Origin: Geojedonia sp051814705
Lineage (GTDB): Bacteria > Bacteroidota > Bacteroidia > Flavobacteriales > Flavobacteriaceae
Direction of reading: 5' to 3'
Length of the DNA stretch: 64,000 nt
NCBI GenBank assembly: GCA_051814705.1
Contig: JBPWQW010000001.1
Location: 248,001-312,000, forward strand
The notes under the pieces were generated by a model that was given only the letters and a program-made list of their open reading frames with translations, ran no database searches and was not told the DNA's origin. Both the position numbers and the translations under genes were made by a program. Of this stretch, positions 42,276 to 52,558 are shown piece by piece; the stretch's first letter is position 1, and each line of letters starts with the position of its first letter.

Positions 42276-45200
42276 TTAATTTCCAAAATTATACCTTAAT
42301 GTAAATCCAGATCGAATTGTGGTTTGTGGGAACGCAGTTGATATGGCATATTCTGAAAAAGAGTAGTCAAAATAAAATATTCCCGTCAAGTTTTTACTAA
42401 AGGCATAATCAGCTGAATATTTGATTCCCCAAATGGTCTGACCCGAGGTGACTTGATTGTTTTCTAAATCCAAATACCGGATGATGGTTTTATTGTCTCT
42501 AACAGAAACATCGGCTTTCATGTTTAAATCACTCTTAACAATTTGGTTCGGACCTGCTATTTTTGAGCGTATTCTAACGTCTTTTATTCTATAACCTAAG
42601 CCGATTATATACTCTTTCCCTTGGATTTCTGTGAGCAAATTATTATCAAAACTCAGGGATAAAACTCTATCTTTCTTGACTTCTGCCAAAATTTTAACCG
42701 AGTTTTTCATTTCAAAATCCAATCGTACCAAAGGGCTAAATTGTTCTTGTAAATTGATGTTACTGTACAAGGTTTCGTTTTTAAAATTACCACCTTGATC
42801 CAATACCTCGGGATTGTTAGAATCATAATCTAAATTGGTCCTGAATTGATTAATCGTATAACTGGATCGATAACCATGTGTGACAGAAAAGCGCTTGAAC
42901 TTATCTTTGAACCATTTAAATTTCATAAAGCCCGTATACCTTAACTGCCAATTCGGAATTGGAATGTCCCTAAACGCAGAGAGCTTGACTTTGTCGGCAC
43001 TTTGCCCCGAATAGGCCGATAAAAATGCTGGAAGCAGTACCGCTTGATTATTTTTACCAAAACCAACGGGGTAACCTTCAGTATCTGTTGGGAAACTGGT
43101 GCTGCCATAATGATCTGTAGCAAGTCTATTTGCTATGATTAAACGATTTGCCCTGAAATCATTGAATACCCCAGATTGTGTTTCATCACTTTTGCTAAAG
43201 GCTGTTTTGATCAAAACAGTTGAAATATTGAAATTTCCAAAAGAATTCCGTATCAATGAGTTATAAACATCGCTGTAGCCGTCACCATTAGAATCGATGG
43301 CATTAAAACTCTCCGACATATTTTGAGAATAAGCTCTAGTACCTGTTAAATCAATTTTTAAATCACTGATCAACTCCAAATTTGCTGAAAGGTCTAAAAT
43401 ACGATTGGTGACTTCAGTATATTGTTGGTTGAAATCTGGATATACTGTTAACCAACCATTCCGCGCTACCATATCTCTTATATCACTTTGGCTTCCAAAA
43501 GTATATCCAAACGTTGGTTTTAAGGTTCCAATAAATCCTGGGGTTCTTAAATAGCCTGGTAAAAATGTTCCGTTGTTTTCGGTATAATTTATTTGAATTC
43601 GCTTCACGCTGGTCAATAAATCAATAGCAGAATTGAAAATCTTTGTTCCTGCTCCAGTAGTTTTTTTCTCTTGAGCTTGATTAGAATTAGTAACTATTTT
43701 ACCATCCTTATCAAGTGTAGGTCCAGGAAGCCTCCTTCTATCCACAACGCCTCTTCCTCTGGTTGGTTTTTTTACAAGACCTACATATCTATAAAGATTC
43801 TCCATATTTATGGTAGAATTTATAGTATGCGTATTGGCATTTTGTATCGAGTTGCCTAAATTATAAGTTCGTACCGAACCATCTTTTTGAGTGAATGGGA
43901 GGTTGGCATTTAAGTCCGATCCCTTCTGCCATTGAAAATCTCCTGTGTACGAGTAGGTGGCCCTCAAGAAATTAAAGGTTGGTATTTTATACAACGGGAT
44001 CTCATAATTTACTTGTAACTGTTGATTTTGAATGTTTGGATCACCAAGATCAAAGAATCCATCCCAAACATCAAGATTGGGATCCTGTCTGCCATTAATT
44101 CGATCGTCTATAAAATAATTTCTAACAATATTGGTATTTGCCGCATTAAAGCTTAGGCTCAAAGCCTTGGTTATATTGTAATTGATGGCGTATTGGGTAT
44201 TGAAATTATAATTCCTTCTGAAGAGCTCTTCAAGTCCAATATTGTTTCCTGTTAAATCAACTTCCCTGAATTTTTGCTTACTAAACTGTCTAATAATATC
44301 TGAATTAAAAGAGAAACTCGTTGGCATCAGGTTAAAATTGAAATCCTTTAAAATCTTCCAATACTTACCAGTAAATAATGAATCATTTTTAATAAAGGGC
44401 TCAACCACTATTGGGTTAAAACTATAATTATAGTTTACTCCTGCCCTTACATTTTGATCTAATGCCCTCTCTATTTCAAAATCTCTGTGTGTTACTTTAT
44501 TATGTGAAAAATTGAAAGTGAAATTTTCGACATCATAAAAATGTGGTTTCGATTCTCCTGTACGCTGCTTTTTGACGCCTATGAAATTAATGCTTTTGCG
44601 TTTGGTGTAATTTTCATTGACCGACAGAATAGAATCTTTATTAGATGAATTATCCAACTGTGTTTGAAGCTTAATATCCTGATAAAACTCATCGTATTCA
44701 GGAGTAATAGACTCTTCACTTTGAGCATAATTAAATGGAATTTGGATGCCCCATTTTTTTGGTAACAACTGACCGAGATTGACATTGGTCACCACATCAT
44801 ATTGTTTTACATCTTCCCTGCTTCTTTCATTGGGGCGTTGCTCTAGAGAGCCAAACCCTGTGGTGCTCTTTCTACCGGTAGCACTAATGTTGGCAAAGTC
44901 AGCAATATTGGTATCAACGCTGGCTATAGCAGCCCAACCACCTTGGTTGTCCATATCTGACAAGCGCAATTCATTATACCAAATTTCACCACATTGATTC
45001 ATGGGTATATTACCAGCCCCAGGATTTTTAACCCCTACCATTAAAACCCTGACATCCCCAAAATTGGGATTTCCTTTTATAGCAACCCGTTGCTGCCCGA
45101 TAGTTTGAGGGTCAAACTCGTTTACTGGCACAGGACCATCCGGTGTGACATCGTAATACAATGGTGTGGCATTGGCCAAAGACCCATTGATGATTCCCAA

Positions 45201-48200
45201 AGATTTGATTTCCTGAAGTACATCTAAATCTAAATTTATTTCGTTTGGCCAAACGTCTTCACGGGAGGATCCAGCTTTAACATCCAAAGGCAACTCAATT
45301 TGGTAAAAGTTTTGGGTCAAATCGTTACCCATACGGATAAACCCAACCAATTCACCTGGGCCAAGACTTCCAGTTTTTCCTGCTTGGGCGTGCATAAACA
45401 TGCGCAATTTTTTATATTGGCGCATATCTATATTAATGTTTTTAAACACCCCTTTAGAATCTTTTGGCTCCAATTCGCAAACCTCCAGAACCAAGGATTG
45501 CTCATTTTGCCTAATGATATTGTTGTTGTTGTTTAATTTTTCCAACTCTACTCCTGGAGGTAAAACATAGTTCCCTTCGTTTTCTTGAAGGCCAACAACA
45601 CCCACATTTAATTCGGCATTGGCACTATTGTTATTGGGGTCTTGATCTAAATCTAAAGTAAAACGCCTCCAATCGCTTCGCACCAAGTCTAGAGTTGCAA
45701 AACGCAATACGGTATTTTGAGAAAACCCATTAAGGTACAATCTTGCAAAACGCATAGATCTAATATCGGTAATTCCTCCTATAGCTTTTCGATATGGAGA
45801 CTCTGATATTGGAATTCTAAATTGATACCATTTTACTTCCCGAGTTTGCCCGTTAGGCAATACCACGTTTCTAGTTTTTATGTCGTTAATCTGGACATTG
45901 TTTTCATTTAAAGTGTTGGGTGTAATGTTGATTTTGTATTCATAATAACTATCAATAGTGTTCATGGTATTATCTCTATTGATATCCTCCACATCGGGTT
46001 GAGGCGCAGCACCACGATTGGTTTGGGAGAACGTGTCTGGAGAGTTACCTTCTGATCCGTTATATTTTTTATAGCGTTCGAAGATGTTTCCTTCGGCGTT
46101 TAAGAAATAGGTATAGTTGTCTTTTGAAGGATCTTCACCAAAATTAGCACCAAATTGTGCGATTTCTTCAGCATCATTATAACCATCAAAACCCACGTCT
46201 TGATTAAGACGCTCTTGACCTAAGGTTGAAAATGTATAAACCAAAGATTGATTTTTAGGAACCACGGTATTATAGGCTGTTACTGGCTTAAGCGTGCTAA
46301 TATCCCCATTTTCTGGCAGTCCATTTTCATACATCTTTTTTCCATCCTTCAAAATGTCTTCAGAAATATTTCCCAAATTAATATTTAATTCTCCTCCTGG
46401 ATTTGATGGATTATCCAAAAAAGGATCCTGAAGCCAAAACTCGATATACTCCACATTGGCTTGTTCAAAATCTGTGGAGGTTATTTGTCTCATAATACCA
46501 GCCCATGCTTGTGTTGGGTTGTTAATTGTACCGTTTGCAGTTGCGGGATCAAAATTATAAGGCCCGCGCTCTGTTGGGTAATAAACCAAATCCAAAGTGT
46601 TTATAACCGTTGATTGGCCTTGAACAATATCCCTTTCGGGGAATATTTCATCTATAAATACACGTCTGGTATAAAGATTTGACACATCCTCATCCGACAT
46701 GCCATTTGGTCGTTGGCTGCTGTAAAATATGGGATCTACGGTATACCAGTTTAAAAATGCCCGACCATATCCATTTTGGATACCTGGTCTATTAACAGGG
46801 TCGTCCTCATTGACATTATTGACCGTTCTTGGTCTACTGGACAACACCCAAGATTGGGGTGTTATCAATTCAATGGCACCTTGAGTCCCTTCAAAGTCAT
46901 CTACATATACTGTCGCTTCATTATTAAAATTAGAACCCTTTGGAGCACCTGGTGCCAAATAAGCAAATTCTCCTCTAATTGATAAATTTGAAGGCACATC
47001 GGTATCAATATTTGGAAGTTTATTTACCAGCCGTGTTAGAAAAGGAACCTCAGTAGAAAAATTACCATTCAGTCCAAAAATAGTATTGTTTATGGGTTCA
47101 CTGTTATAATTTGCTTTTTGGGTAATCGGCCGCTCGTTTAGGTTGAGAAAAGTTCCACCTAAAACAAAGTTTTCGTTAAACTGATGTTCTATATTAACCC
47201 CTGAAAACCTTCTGGTTTGTTGACCAAATACAGCATTGTTTTCTACGGAAACATTTATAGGTGTATTAGACGCTTTTAAGGCTTCATCCAAAATTTGCAC
47301 GCGTCCCAATTGGTAATTAACGGTATAGTCGATGCCTTCCACCAGCACTCGCCCTCCCGCAGTAACTTTTACAGACCCCCTTGGAACATTAAAGGCTCCA
47401 ACAGAAATTCCATCGCCGCCTGCAGATTTAAACCGCCCCTTAATTTGAAATTTGTTTTTTTCGCTTTCATTTAAAGCCGCAGTTTTTGTTTTTTTATAGA
47501 GTATATCGTATACATATTTTTCTTGGTTTGGGTTGGAATATGTTTCTGCTTCATATTCGGCAGCATTATTATTGGGATTCTTATCATTATCCAAAATATC
47601 AAATAAGTAACGTCCAAAGGGCTCAACTTTTGTAAAAATAATTTTACCGTTTTGGGTCAGAACCGTTAAACCGGGTACAAAATCAAAAAAACCATCACCG
47701 TTTTCTTGTGGGTCATTATTGTAATTGAGCCGATCCAGATGAAACAACCTGATTAATGGTGTGTCTATAATGTTTCCATCGTCTGCTGGATCAAAAGGGG
47801 TATTGTTGTTAAACGTTGGAAAAGAAGTGCCCTCTACTGGGGAAATATAATTTAAAGGTGACGTTTCTGTATAAAAAATATTGAGTTTAAAATCTTCAGG
47901 ACTTAATTGAAACGCCCCCGTATCATAAACGTTTTTCATCATCAAATCCCAAATAGGTTCATCCACATTGGTAATGGCACTTTTTAGCATTTTTAAGACT
48001 AAATTGTTATTGCTTACAATTTGATTGCCTGTGCCTTGATCTGTACTAACGCCTGTTGCTTCTACACCACCATTGGCAAACTCACCAACTTGGTACACTG
48101 TACCTCCAATGGTATATTGAAATGCCACTGCAAGGACTTCATCATTCAACAATCTTTGATTTAACGAAATATATCCTAATTGTGCATTTAAGGTATAATC

Positions 48201-49505
48201 TGACCCTTGAATCAGTTTTTTGGCGTTTTCGAGTTTTCCAAAATCAAACCCTTCATTTGCAGTAGGTAAAATACCTTGTTCAACCGTTGTGATATCTCTA
48301 ACCGCTTGGGTTAATTGTGAACCTGCACCGCCAATGTTAGTGGGGTTAAAATCGTTATTAGGGTTATTTGGAGGTTGGTTGGCTCCTACGTTAACAAATC
48401 CAGCAGGAGGCGAATCTAAACCAATAACATCTGATTCTCCCAAATCCTGAAACGCTACAATATTCCTAACGTTATCCGTTTGGTTACTTCTGTTGGTGAC
48501 CCAAACTTCAATCCTAGTAATTTGTACATTGTTATCGATAAACGGATAACGCAGCATGGCATTATCATAATTATTCCTAAAGTATTGTGCTAAAAAAAAG
48601 TGGCGATTTTCATCATAATCTCTAGCAAAAAAACTGAATTCTTCTAATGTGCCTCCACCTTGTGCAATAACCGATCGCGATTGTGATTTTTGTTCGGAAA
48701 ATACAGCGGTGACTTTGGTTTTTCCAAATTGTAATTCCGTTTTAACACCAAATAAGCTTTGTGCCCCCGTAATTAACGAACTGTTTAACGGCATACTCAC
48801 ATTACCAACTTCAATTTTTCTAACAATATCATCTTCATCTGGGGTGTATTCCAGTTTTACTAAGTTTTGAAAATCGAAAGTTGATTGCGTATCGTAATTA
48901 GCCGTTACCTGAAGTCTTGTCCCAACTTTTCCCAGCAAACTTAAACTTATACGTTGGTCAAAATCAAAGGTGAAATTACTTCGGTTTCTTGGCGAAAAGA
49001 TTGGATTATCCTGCTTAGAAAACAGTACTCCCAAGTCCATTTCCACAGAACCTTGCGGAATGACCTCAATGGTGTTGCTTCCGAAAATTGTTTCAAATAG
49101 CCCAGAATTCACATAAAACTCCGGTAACAGATTTTTTTGTACATCTTCGGAACCCTCCTTTTTGCCTTCGGCAGCATCTATTTTTTGTTTGTAATAAGAT
49201 TTTAAATTTTCCTGAACTACTAATTGTTGGTATTCTTCAGGAGTTAAGATTATGGGATAATTAATATTGAATGCTCCAACAGTTTCGGTGTAAATGTACC
49301 GGTCTGACAAAGGGTCGTAAGTGTATTTTGAAATGACACTTTCCGGATTAGGCATATTGATTCGCCCTAAGGAAAATCCTGTTTTTGTCGTATCTTGAGC
49401 TATAGGAATTTGCTGTGCAAAGGCAAAATCATCAATCAATAATAATAGATTGAATATCAGCAGATGTTTTAAAATTTTTGATAAAGTATAGTTAGTTGTA
49501 TACAA
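42276..49505 (-). CDS. sprA: SprA, type IX secretion system outer-membrane translocon
   Basis: A giant outer-membrane protein of 2409 residues. SprA forms a 36-strand barrel through which type IX substrates (gliding adhesins, enzymes) cross the outer membrane. Signs: N-terminal segment with hydrophobic core LLIFNLLLLIDDFAFAQ, DRYIYTETVGAFNINYPIIL, GSVEMDLGVLFSKQDNP (about residue 150), and a C-terminal aromatic beta-rich end. The length matches SprA (about 2300-2500). The frame has no ATG near the signal peptide; the first codon is TTG at 49505, four bases after the ruvA stop. A start at ATT 49517 is the only other option. Order ruvA-sprA-gcvH is usual. Confidence 0.95.
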   Translation of the reverse strand: MYTTNYTLSKILKHLLIFNLLLLIDDFAFAQQIPIAQDTTKTGFSLGRINMPNPESVISKYTYDPLSDRYIYTETVGAFNINYPIILTPEEYQQLVVQENLKSYYKQKIDAAEGKKEGSEDVQKNLLPEFYVNSGLFETIFGSNTIEVIPQGSVEMDLGVLFSKQDNPIFSPRNRSNFTFDFDQRISLSLLGKVGTRLQVTANYDTQSTFDFQNLVKLEYTPDEDDIVRKIEVGNVSMPLNSSLITGAQSLFGVKTELQFGKTKVTAVFSEQKSQSRSVIAQGGGTLEEFSFFARDYDENRHFFLAQYFRNNYDNAMLRYPFIDNNVQITRIEVWVTNRSNQTDNVRNIVAFQDLGESDVIGLDSPPAGFVNVGANQPPNNPNNDFNPTNIGGAGSQLTQAVRDITTVEQGILPTANEGFDFGKLENAKKLIQGSDYTLNAQLGYISLNQRLLNDEVLAVAFQYTIGGTVYQVGEFANGGVEATGVSTDQGTGNQIVSNNNLVLKMLKSAITNVDEPIWDLMMKNVYDTGAFQLSPEDFKLNIFYTETSPLNYISPVEGTSFPTFNNNTPFDPADDGNIIDTPLIRLFHLDRLNYNNDPQENGDGFFDFVPGLTVLTQNGKIIFTKVEPFGRYLFDILDNDKNPNNNAAEYEAETYSNPNQEKYVYDILYKKTKTAALNESEKNKFQIKGRFKSAGGDGISVGAFNVPRGSVKVTAGGRVLVEGIDYTVNYQLGRVQILDEALKASNTPINVSVENNAVFGQQTRRFSGVNIEHQFNENFVLGGTFLNLNERPITQKANYNSEPINNTIFGLNGNFSTEVPFLTRLVNKLPNIDTDVPSNLSIRGEFAYLAPGAPKGSNFNNEATVYVDDFEGTQGAIELITPQSWVLSSRPRTVNNVNEDDPVNRPGIQNGYGRAFLNWYTVDPIFYSSQRPNGMSDEDVSNLYTRRVFIDEIFPERDIVQGQSTVINTLDLVYYPTERGPYNFDPATANGTINNPTQAWAGIMRQITSTDFEQANVEYIEFWLQDPFLDNPSNPGGELNINLGNISEDILKDGKKMYENGLPENGDISTLKPVTAYNTVVPKNQSLVYTFSTLGQERLNQDVGFDGYNDAEEIAQFGANFGEDPSKDNYTYFLNAEGNIFERYKKYNGSEGNSPDTFSQTNRGAAPQPDVEDINRDNTMNTIDSYYEYKINITPNTLNENNVQINDIKTRNVVLPNGQTREVKWYQFRIPISESPYRKAIGGITDIRSMRFARLYLNGFSQNTVLRFATLDLVRSDWRRFTLDLDQDPNNNSANAELNVGVVGLQENEGNYVLPPGVELEKLNNNNNIIRQNEQSLVLEVCELEPKDSKGVFKNINIDMRQYKKLRMFMHAQAGKTGSLGPGELVGFIRMGNDLTQNFYQIELPLDVKAGSSREDVWPNEINLDLDVLQEIKSLGIINGSLANATPLYYDVTPDGPVPVNEFDPQTIGQQRVAIKGNPNFGDVRVLMVGVKNPGAGNIPMNQCGEIWYNELRLSDMDNQGGWAAIASVDTNIADFANISATGRKSTTGFGSLEQRPNERSREDVKQYDVVTNVNLGQLLPKKWGIQIPFNYAQSEESITPEYDEFYQDIKLQTQLDNSSNKDSILSVNENYTKRKSINFIGVKKQRTGESKPHFYDVENFTFNFSHNKVTHRDFEIERALDQNVRAGVNYNYSFNPIVVEPFIKNDSLFTGKYWKILKDFNFNLMPTSFSFNSDIIRQFSKQKFREVDLTGNNIGLEELFRRNYNFNTQYAINYNITKALSLSFNAANTNIVRNYFIDDRINGRQDPNLDVWDGFFDLGDPNIQNQQLQVNYEIPLYKIPTFNFLRATYSYTGDFQWQKGSDLNANLPFTQKDGSVRTYNLGNSIQNANTHTINSTINMENLYRYVGLVKKPTRGRGVVDRRRLPGPTLDKDGKIVTNSNQAQEKKTTGAGTKIFNSAIDLLTSVKRIQINYTENNGTFLPGYLRTPGFIGTLKPTFGYTFGSQSDIRDMVARNGWLTVYPDFNQQYTEVTNRILDLSANLELISDLKIDLTGTRAYSQNMSESFNAIDSNGDGYSDVYNSLIRNSFGNFNISTVLIKTAFSKSDETQSGVFNDFRANRLIIANRLATDHYGSTSFPTDTEGYPVGFGKNNQAVLLPAFLSAYSGQSADKVKLSAFRDIPIPNWQLRYTGFMKFKWFKDKFKRFSVTHGYRSSYTINQFRTNLDYDSNNPEVLDQGGNFKNETLYSNINLQEQFSPLVRLDFEMKNSVKILAEVKKDRVLSLSFDNNLLTEIQGKEYIIGLGYRIKDVRIRSKIAGPNQIVKSDLNMKADVSVRDNKTIIRYLDLENNQVTSGQTIWGIKYSADYAFSKNLTGIFYFDYSFSEYAISTAFPQTTIRSGFTLRYNFGN

Positions 49506-49509
49506 ATGT

Positions 49510-50091
49510 TTATAAATTTTTTAAAGCTTCCTTTATAATGGTTTCAACATTGGCTTCAGGATTATTTATAATAATTTTATCGATAATGCGTTCAGATTGT
49601 TTCCTTATAAATCCTAGAACTTCTAATGCTGATAACGCTTCTTCTTTAATGGTATTGTTTTTACTAACAGAAACTTCATCAATATCATACACTTTAAGAA
49701 TTTTATCCTTTAAATCTAGAATAACACGCTGTGCTGTTTTCGCTCCTATGCCTTTAATAGATTGAATTAATGCGACGTCACCTACTGCAATTCCCTCCCT
49801 AACTTGCTTGGGGGTTAATGAAGACAACATGGTTCTTGCGGTACTTGCCCCAACACCACTTACAGAAATCAATAATCTAAATATTTCACGCTCAGCGATT
49901 GAAGAAAACCCATATAAGGTATGTGAGTCTTCTTTAACCAATAAATGCGTGTATAATTTTAATTTTTCTTGGTCTGGAATTTGAGAATAGGTATGCAAAG
50001 AAATATGAAGCAAGTATCCTACACCATTACAATCAATAACAACATCTGTTAGATTTTTTTCTACTAGTTTCCCCTCAATATGTGTAATCAT
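49510..50091 (-). CDS. ruvA: Holliday junction helicase subunit RuvA
   Basis: A 193-residue DNA-junction-binding protein with the OB-fold N-terminus (MITHIEGKLVEKN, VVIDCNGVGYLLHIS), two helix-hairpin-helix motifs (ISVSGVGASTARTML and SIKGIGAKTAQRVILDLKDK) and a small C-terminal domain that touches RuvB. ruvB is separate, at 55521-56543. ruvA is promoted from a good consensus site and is followed by sprA with only four bases between. Confidence 0.96.
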   Translation of the reverse strand: MITHIEGKLVEKNLTDVVIDCNGVGYLLHISLHTYSQIPDQEKLKLYTHLLVKEDSHTLYGFSSIAEREIFRLLISVSGVGASTARTMLSSLTPKQVREGIAVGDVALIQSIKGIGAKTAQRVILDLKDKILKVYDIDEVSVSKNNTIKEEALSALEVLGFIRKQSERIIDKIIINNPEANVETIIKEALKNL

Positions 50092-50113
50092 GTATTGTAA
50101 TAGCTTAACATTT

Positions 50114-50143
50114 CAAATGTAATAAAATTATTGACAATACAAA
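50114..50143 (-). promoter_or_regulatory. ruvA-sprA promoter
   Basis: On the minus strand: TTTG (50143-50140), 18 bases, then TACATTTG (50121-50114), an exact -7 match. The ruvA ATG follows 22 bases later. As sprA has only a four-base gap, this is probably the promoter for sprA also. Confidence 0.7.
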
Positions 50144-50148
50144 GGCGA

Positions 50149-52452
50149 TTAGTTTACTGATATGGCTTTAAGTTCTAACTCCTTTTTTTCTTTTTGTTGA
50201 GCATCAATAACGGCAATGGCTGTCATGTTTACAATTTCATCTACACTTGCTCCCATTTGCAATATATGAACTGGTTTGCGCATACCCATCATAATTGGTC
50301 CAATGGATTCTGCTTTGTTTAATTCCTTGAGGAGTTTGTAGGTAATGTTAGCAGACTCTAAGTTTGGAAAAATAAGGGTGTTTACTTTTTTGCCTACCAG
50401 TTTTGAAAACGGAAATGTAGCTTGAAGCATATCGCTGTTCAAAGCGAAATCCATTTGCAACTCACCATCTACCAATAAATCTGGATGTGATTCATGTAAA
50501 GACGCAACGGCATCTCTTACTTTGGTCGATCTTGGACTTGGAGAGGACCCAAAATTGGCAAACGTAATCATGGCCATAACAGGTTCCATACCAAACATAC
50601 GTACCGTTCTAGCCGTCATTTGGGCGATTTTGGCCAAATCTTCGGCACTAGGATCAATATTTATGGAGGTATCGCTTAAAAACATGGGGCCACGTTGGGT
50701 CATCATCAAGTTAGTGGTTGCGGCTCTGGTCGCTCTGGTTGCCAATCCAATTAGTTCCAACATGGGTTTAACCACAGAAGGATAACTTCGTGAGTACCCA
50801 GATATCAAAGCATCGGCATCTCCTTCATTGACCATCATTGCAGCGAAGTAGTTTCGCTCCCGCATAATTTTCTGGGCCGAATACAAGGTTACACCTTTGC
50901 GTTTTCGCTGTTCCCAATACACTTTAGCATATTTATTTTTGCGAGGTAATTCTTCATCCGATTTAGGGTCTATGATTTGTACATCGGCTTCAAATTCAAT
51001 TTCACTCATAAGCTCTTGAATCGTGTCCTTTCGCCCTAACAAAATTGGTATTGCAATACCCTCGTCGTAGGCAATTTGTGCTGCCTTTAATACATCTAGA
51101 TGATCTGCTTCGGCATAAACCACCCGCTTAGGATTCATTTTGGCTCTATTGGTAATTAGCCTTACAATTTTATTGTCAGAGCCCATACGCTCTAAAAGAT
51201 CTCCTTTATATTTTTCCCAATTTTCAATATGATGTCTAGCCACTCCGCTTTCCATGGCTGCCTTTGCAACCGCTGGTGGAACTTCACCAATTAAACGCGG
51301 GTCAAATGGTTTAGGGATAATATAATCTCTACCAAAGGTCAATCGCGTTTCTCCATAGGCAATATTGACTTGTTCTGGGACTGGTTCTTTTGCTAGGTTC
51401 GCTAAAGCTTTAACAGCGGCCATTTTCATGGCTTCGTTTATTTTTGTAGCCCTAACATCTAAAGCACCCCTAAAAATAAAAGGGAAACCAAGGACATTAT
51501 TCACTTGATTAGGATGGTCACTTCTTCCAGTGGCCATAATAATGTCTTTACGTGCGGCCATTGCTAAATCATAAGGAATTTCAGGGTCTGGATTGGCTAA
51601 TGCAAAAACAATTGGGTTGTTTGCCATAGATTTTAGCATATCTTGAGATACAATATCTGAAGTTGAAAGACCAATAAACACATCGGCCTTTTTCATGGCC
51701 TCATCTAATGTATCTATTTTACGATGGGTTGCAAACTCTGCCTTTTCAGCTGAAAGATTTTCTCGATCCTTTCTTATGACACCTTTGCTGTCCACCATGA
51801 CCATGTTTTCCCGTTTCGCTCCAAAAGCTTGATATAGTCTCGAACATGATATCGCCGCAGCCCCTGCTCCGCTAATAACAATGGTTACTTTATCGATTTT
51901 CTTTTTGGCAATTTCCAAAGCGTTTAATAGCGCCGCCGCCGAAATAATGGCTGTCCCGTGTTGATCGTCATGCATTACCGGAATATCCAGTTCTTCTTTT
52001 AAACGTCTCTCAATTTCAAAAGCTTCAGGTGCCTTGATATCTTCAAGATTGATGCCTCCAAAGGTCGGTGCTATATTTTTTACGGTTTGAACAAATTCTT
52101 CAATATTTTCAGTGCCGACTTCAATATCAAAAACATCGATGTCTGCAAAGATTTTGAAGAGTAGACCTTTGCCTTCCATAACGGGTTTTGAAGCTTCAGG
52201 CCCAATATTACCAAGCCCTAAAACCGCTGTTCCATTAGAAATTACGGCCACTAAATTTCCTTTAGTGGTATATTTATAAACATTGTTTACATCTTTGGCG
52301 ATTTCTAAACACGGCTCAGCTACACCAGGCGAATAGGCTAACGACAAATCTCTTTGTGTTGCATATTTTTTAGTTGGAATTACTTGTATTTTACCAGGAG
52401 TTGGTTTAGCGTGGTATATTAAGGCTTCACGACGTTTGCTTTTCTTGCTCAT
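50149..52452 (-). CDS. maeB: NADP-dependent malic enzyme with C-terminal phosphotransacetylase-like domain
   Basis: A protein of 767 residues from the ATG at 52452 (the frame opens nine codons earlier at TTG 52479, inside the -7 box). The N-terminal half (about 1-420) is malic enzyme, which makes pyruvate and NADPH from malate: SLAYSPGVAEPC, the Tyr/Lys/Asp catalytic region, MHDDQHGTAI and the nucleotide loop VISGAGAAAIS. The C-terminal half (about 430-767) is phosphotransacetylase-like and is thought to regulate the enzyme by acetyl-CoA. The MaeB form of this size is normal. It stands alone on the minus strand. Confidence 0.95.
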   Translation of the reverse strand: MSKKSKRREALIYHAKPTPGKIQVIPTKKYATQRDLSLAYSPGVAEPCLEIAKDVNNVYKYTTKGNLVAVISNGTAVLGLGNIGPEASKPVMEGKGLLFKIFADIDVFDIEVGTENIEEFVQTVKNIAPTFGGINLEDIKAPEAFEIERRLKEELDIPVMHDDQHGTAIISAAALLNALEIAKKKIDKVTIVISGAGAAAISCSRLYQAFGAKRENMVMVDSKGVIRKDRENLSAEKAEFATHRKIDTLDEAMKKADVFIGLSTSDIVSQDMLKSMANNPIVFALANPDPEIPYDLAMAARKDIIMATGRSDHPNQVNNVLGFPFIFRGALDVRATKINEAMKMAAVKALANLAKEPVPEQVNIAYGETRLTFGRDYIIPKPFDPRLIGEVPPAVAKAAMESGVARHHIENWEKYKGDLLERMGSDNKIVRLITNRAKMNPKRVVYAEADHLDVLKAAQIAYDEGIAIPILLGRKDTIQELMSEIEFEADVQIIDPKSDEELPRKNKYAKVYWEQRKRKGVTLYSAQKIMRERNYFAAMMVNEGDADALISGYSRSYPSVVKPMLELIGLATRATRAATTNLMMTQRGPMFLSDTSINIDPSAEDLAKIAQMTARTVRMFGMEPVMAMITFANFGSSPSPRSTKVRDAVASLHESHPDLLVDGELQMDFALNSDMLQATFPFSKLVGKKVNTLIFPNLESANITYKLLKELNKAESIGPIMMGMRKPVHILQMGASVDEIVNMTAIAVIDAQQKEKKELELKAISVN

Positions 52453-52476
52453 AAAAAATGAATTAATATGAATTAA

Positions 52477-52484
52477 CAAAGGTA
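52477..52484 (-). promoter_or_regulatory. -7 box upstream of maeB
   Basis: TACCTTTG on the minus strand, an exact TAnnTTTG match, 24 bases before the ATG at 52452. No TTG box is seen at 19-21 bases further up. Confidence 0.45.
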
Positions 52485-52558
52485 AGCGTTTTAGGAGAAT
52501 AGAGCATAGAAAAAAGAAAATAGAGCAATCTATTGCTAATGAAGATTCAAACTAAAAG

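Noticed and set aside
42941..48870. Several open frames of 60-78 codons on both strands inside sprA
   Set aside because: They lie wholly within a conserved 7.2-kb coding sequence, show no family resemblance and are expected by chance in a gene of this length.
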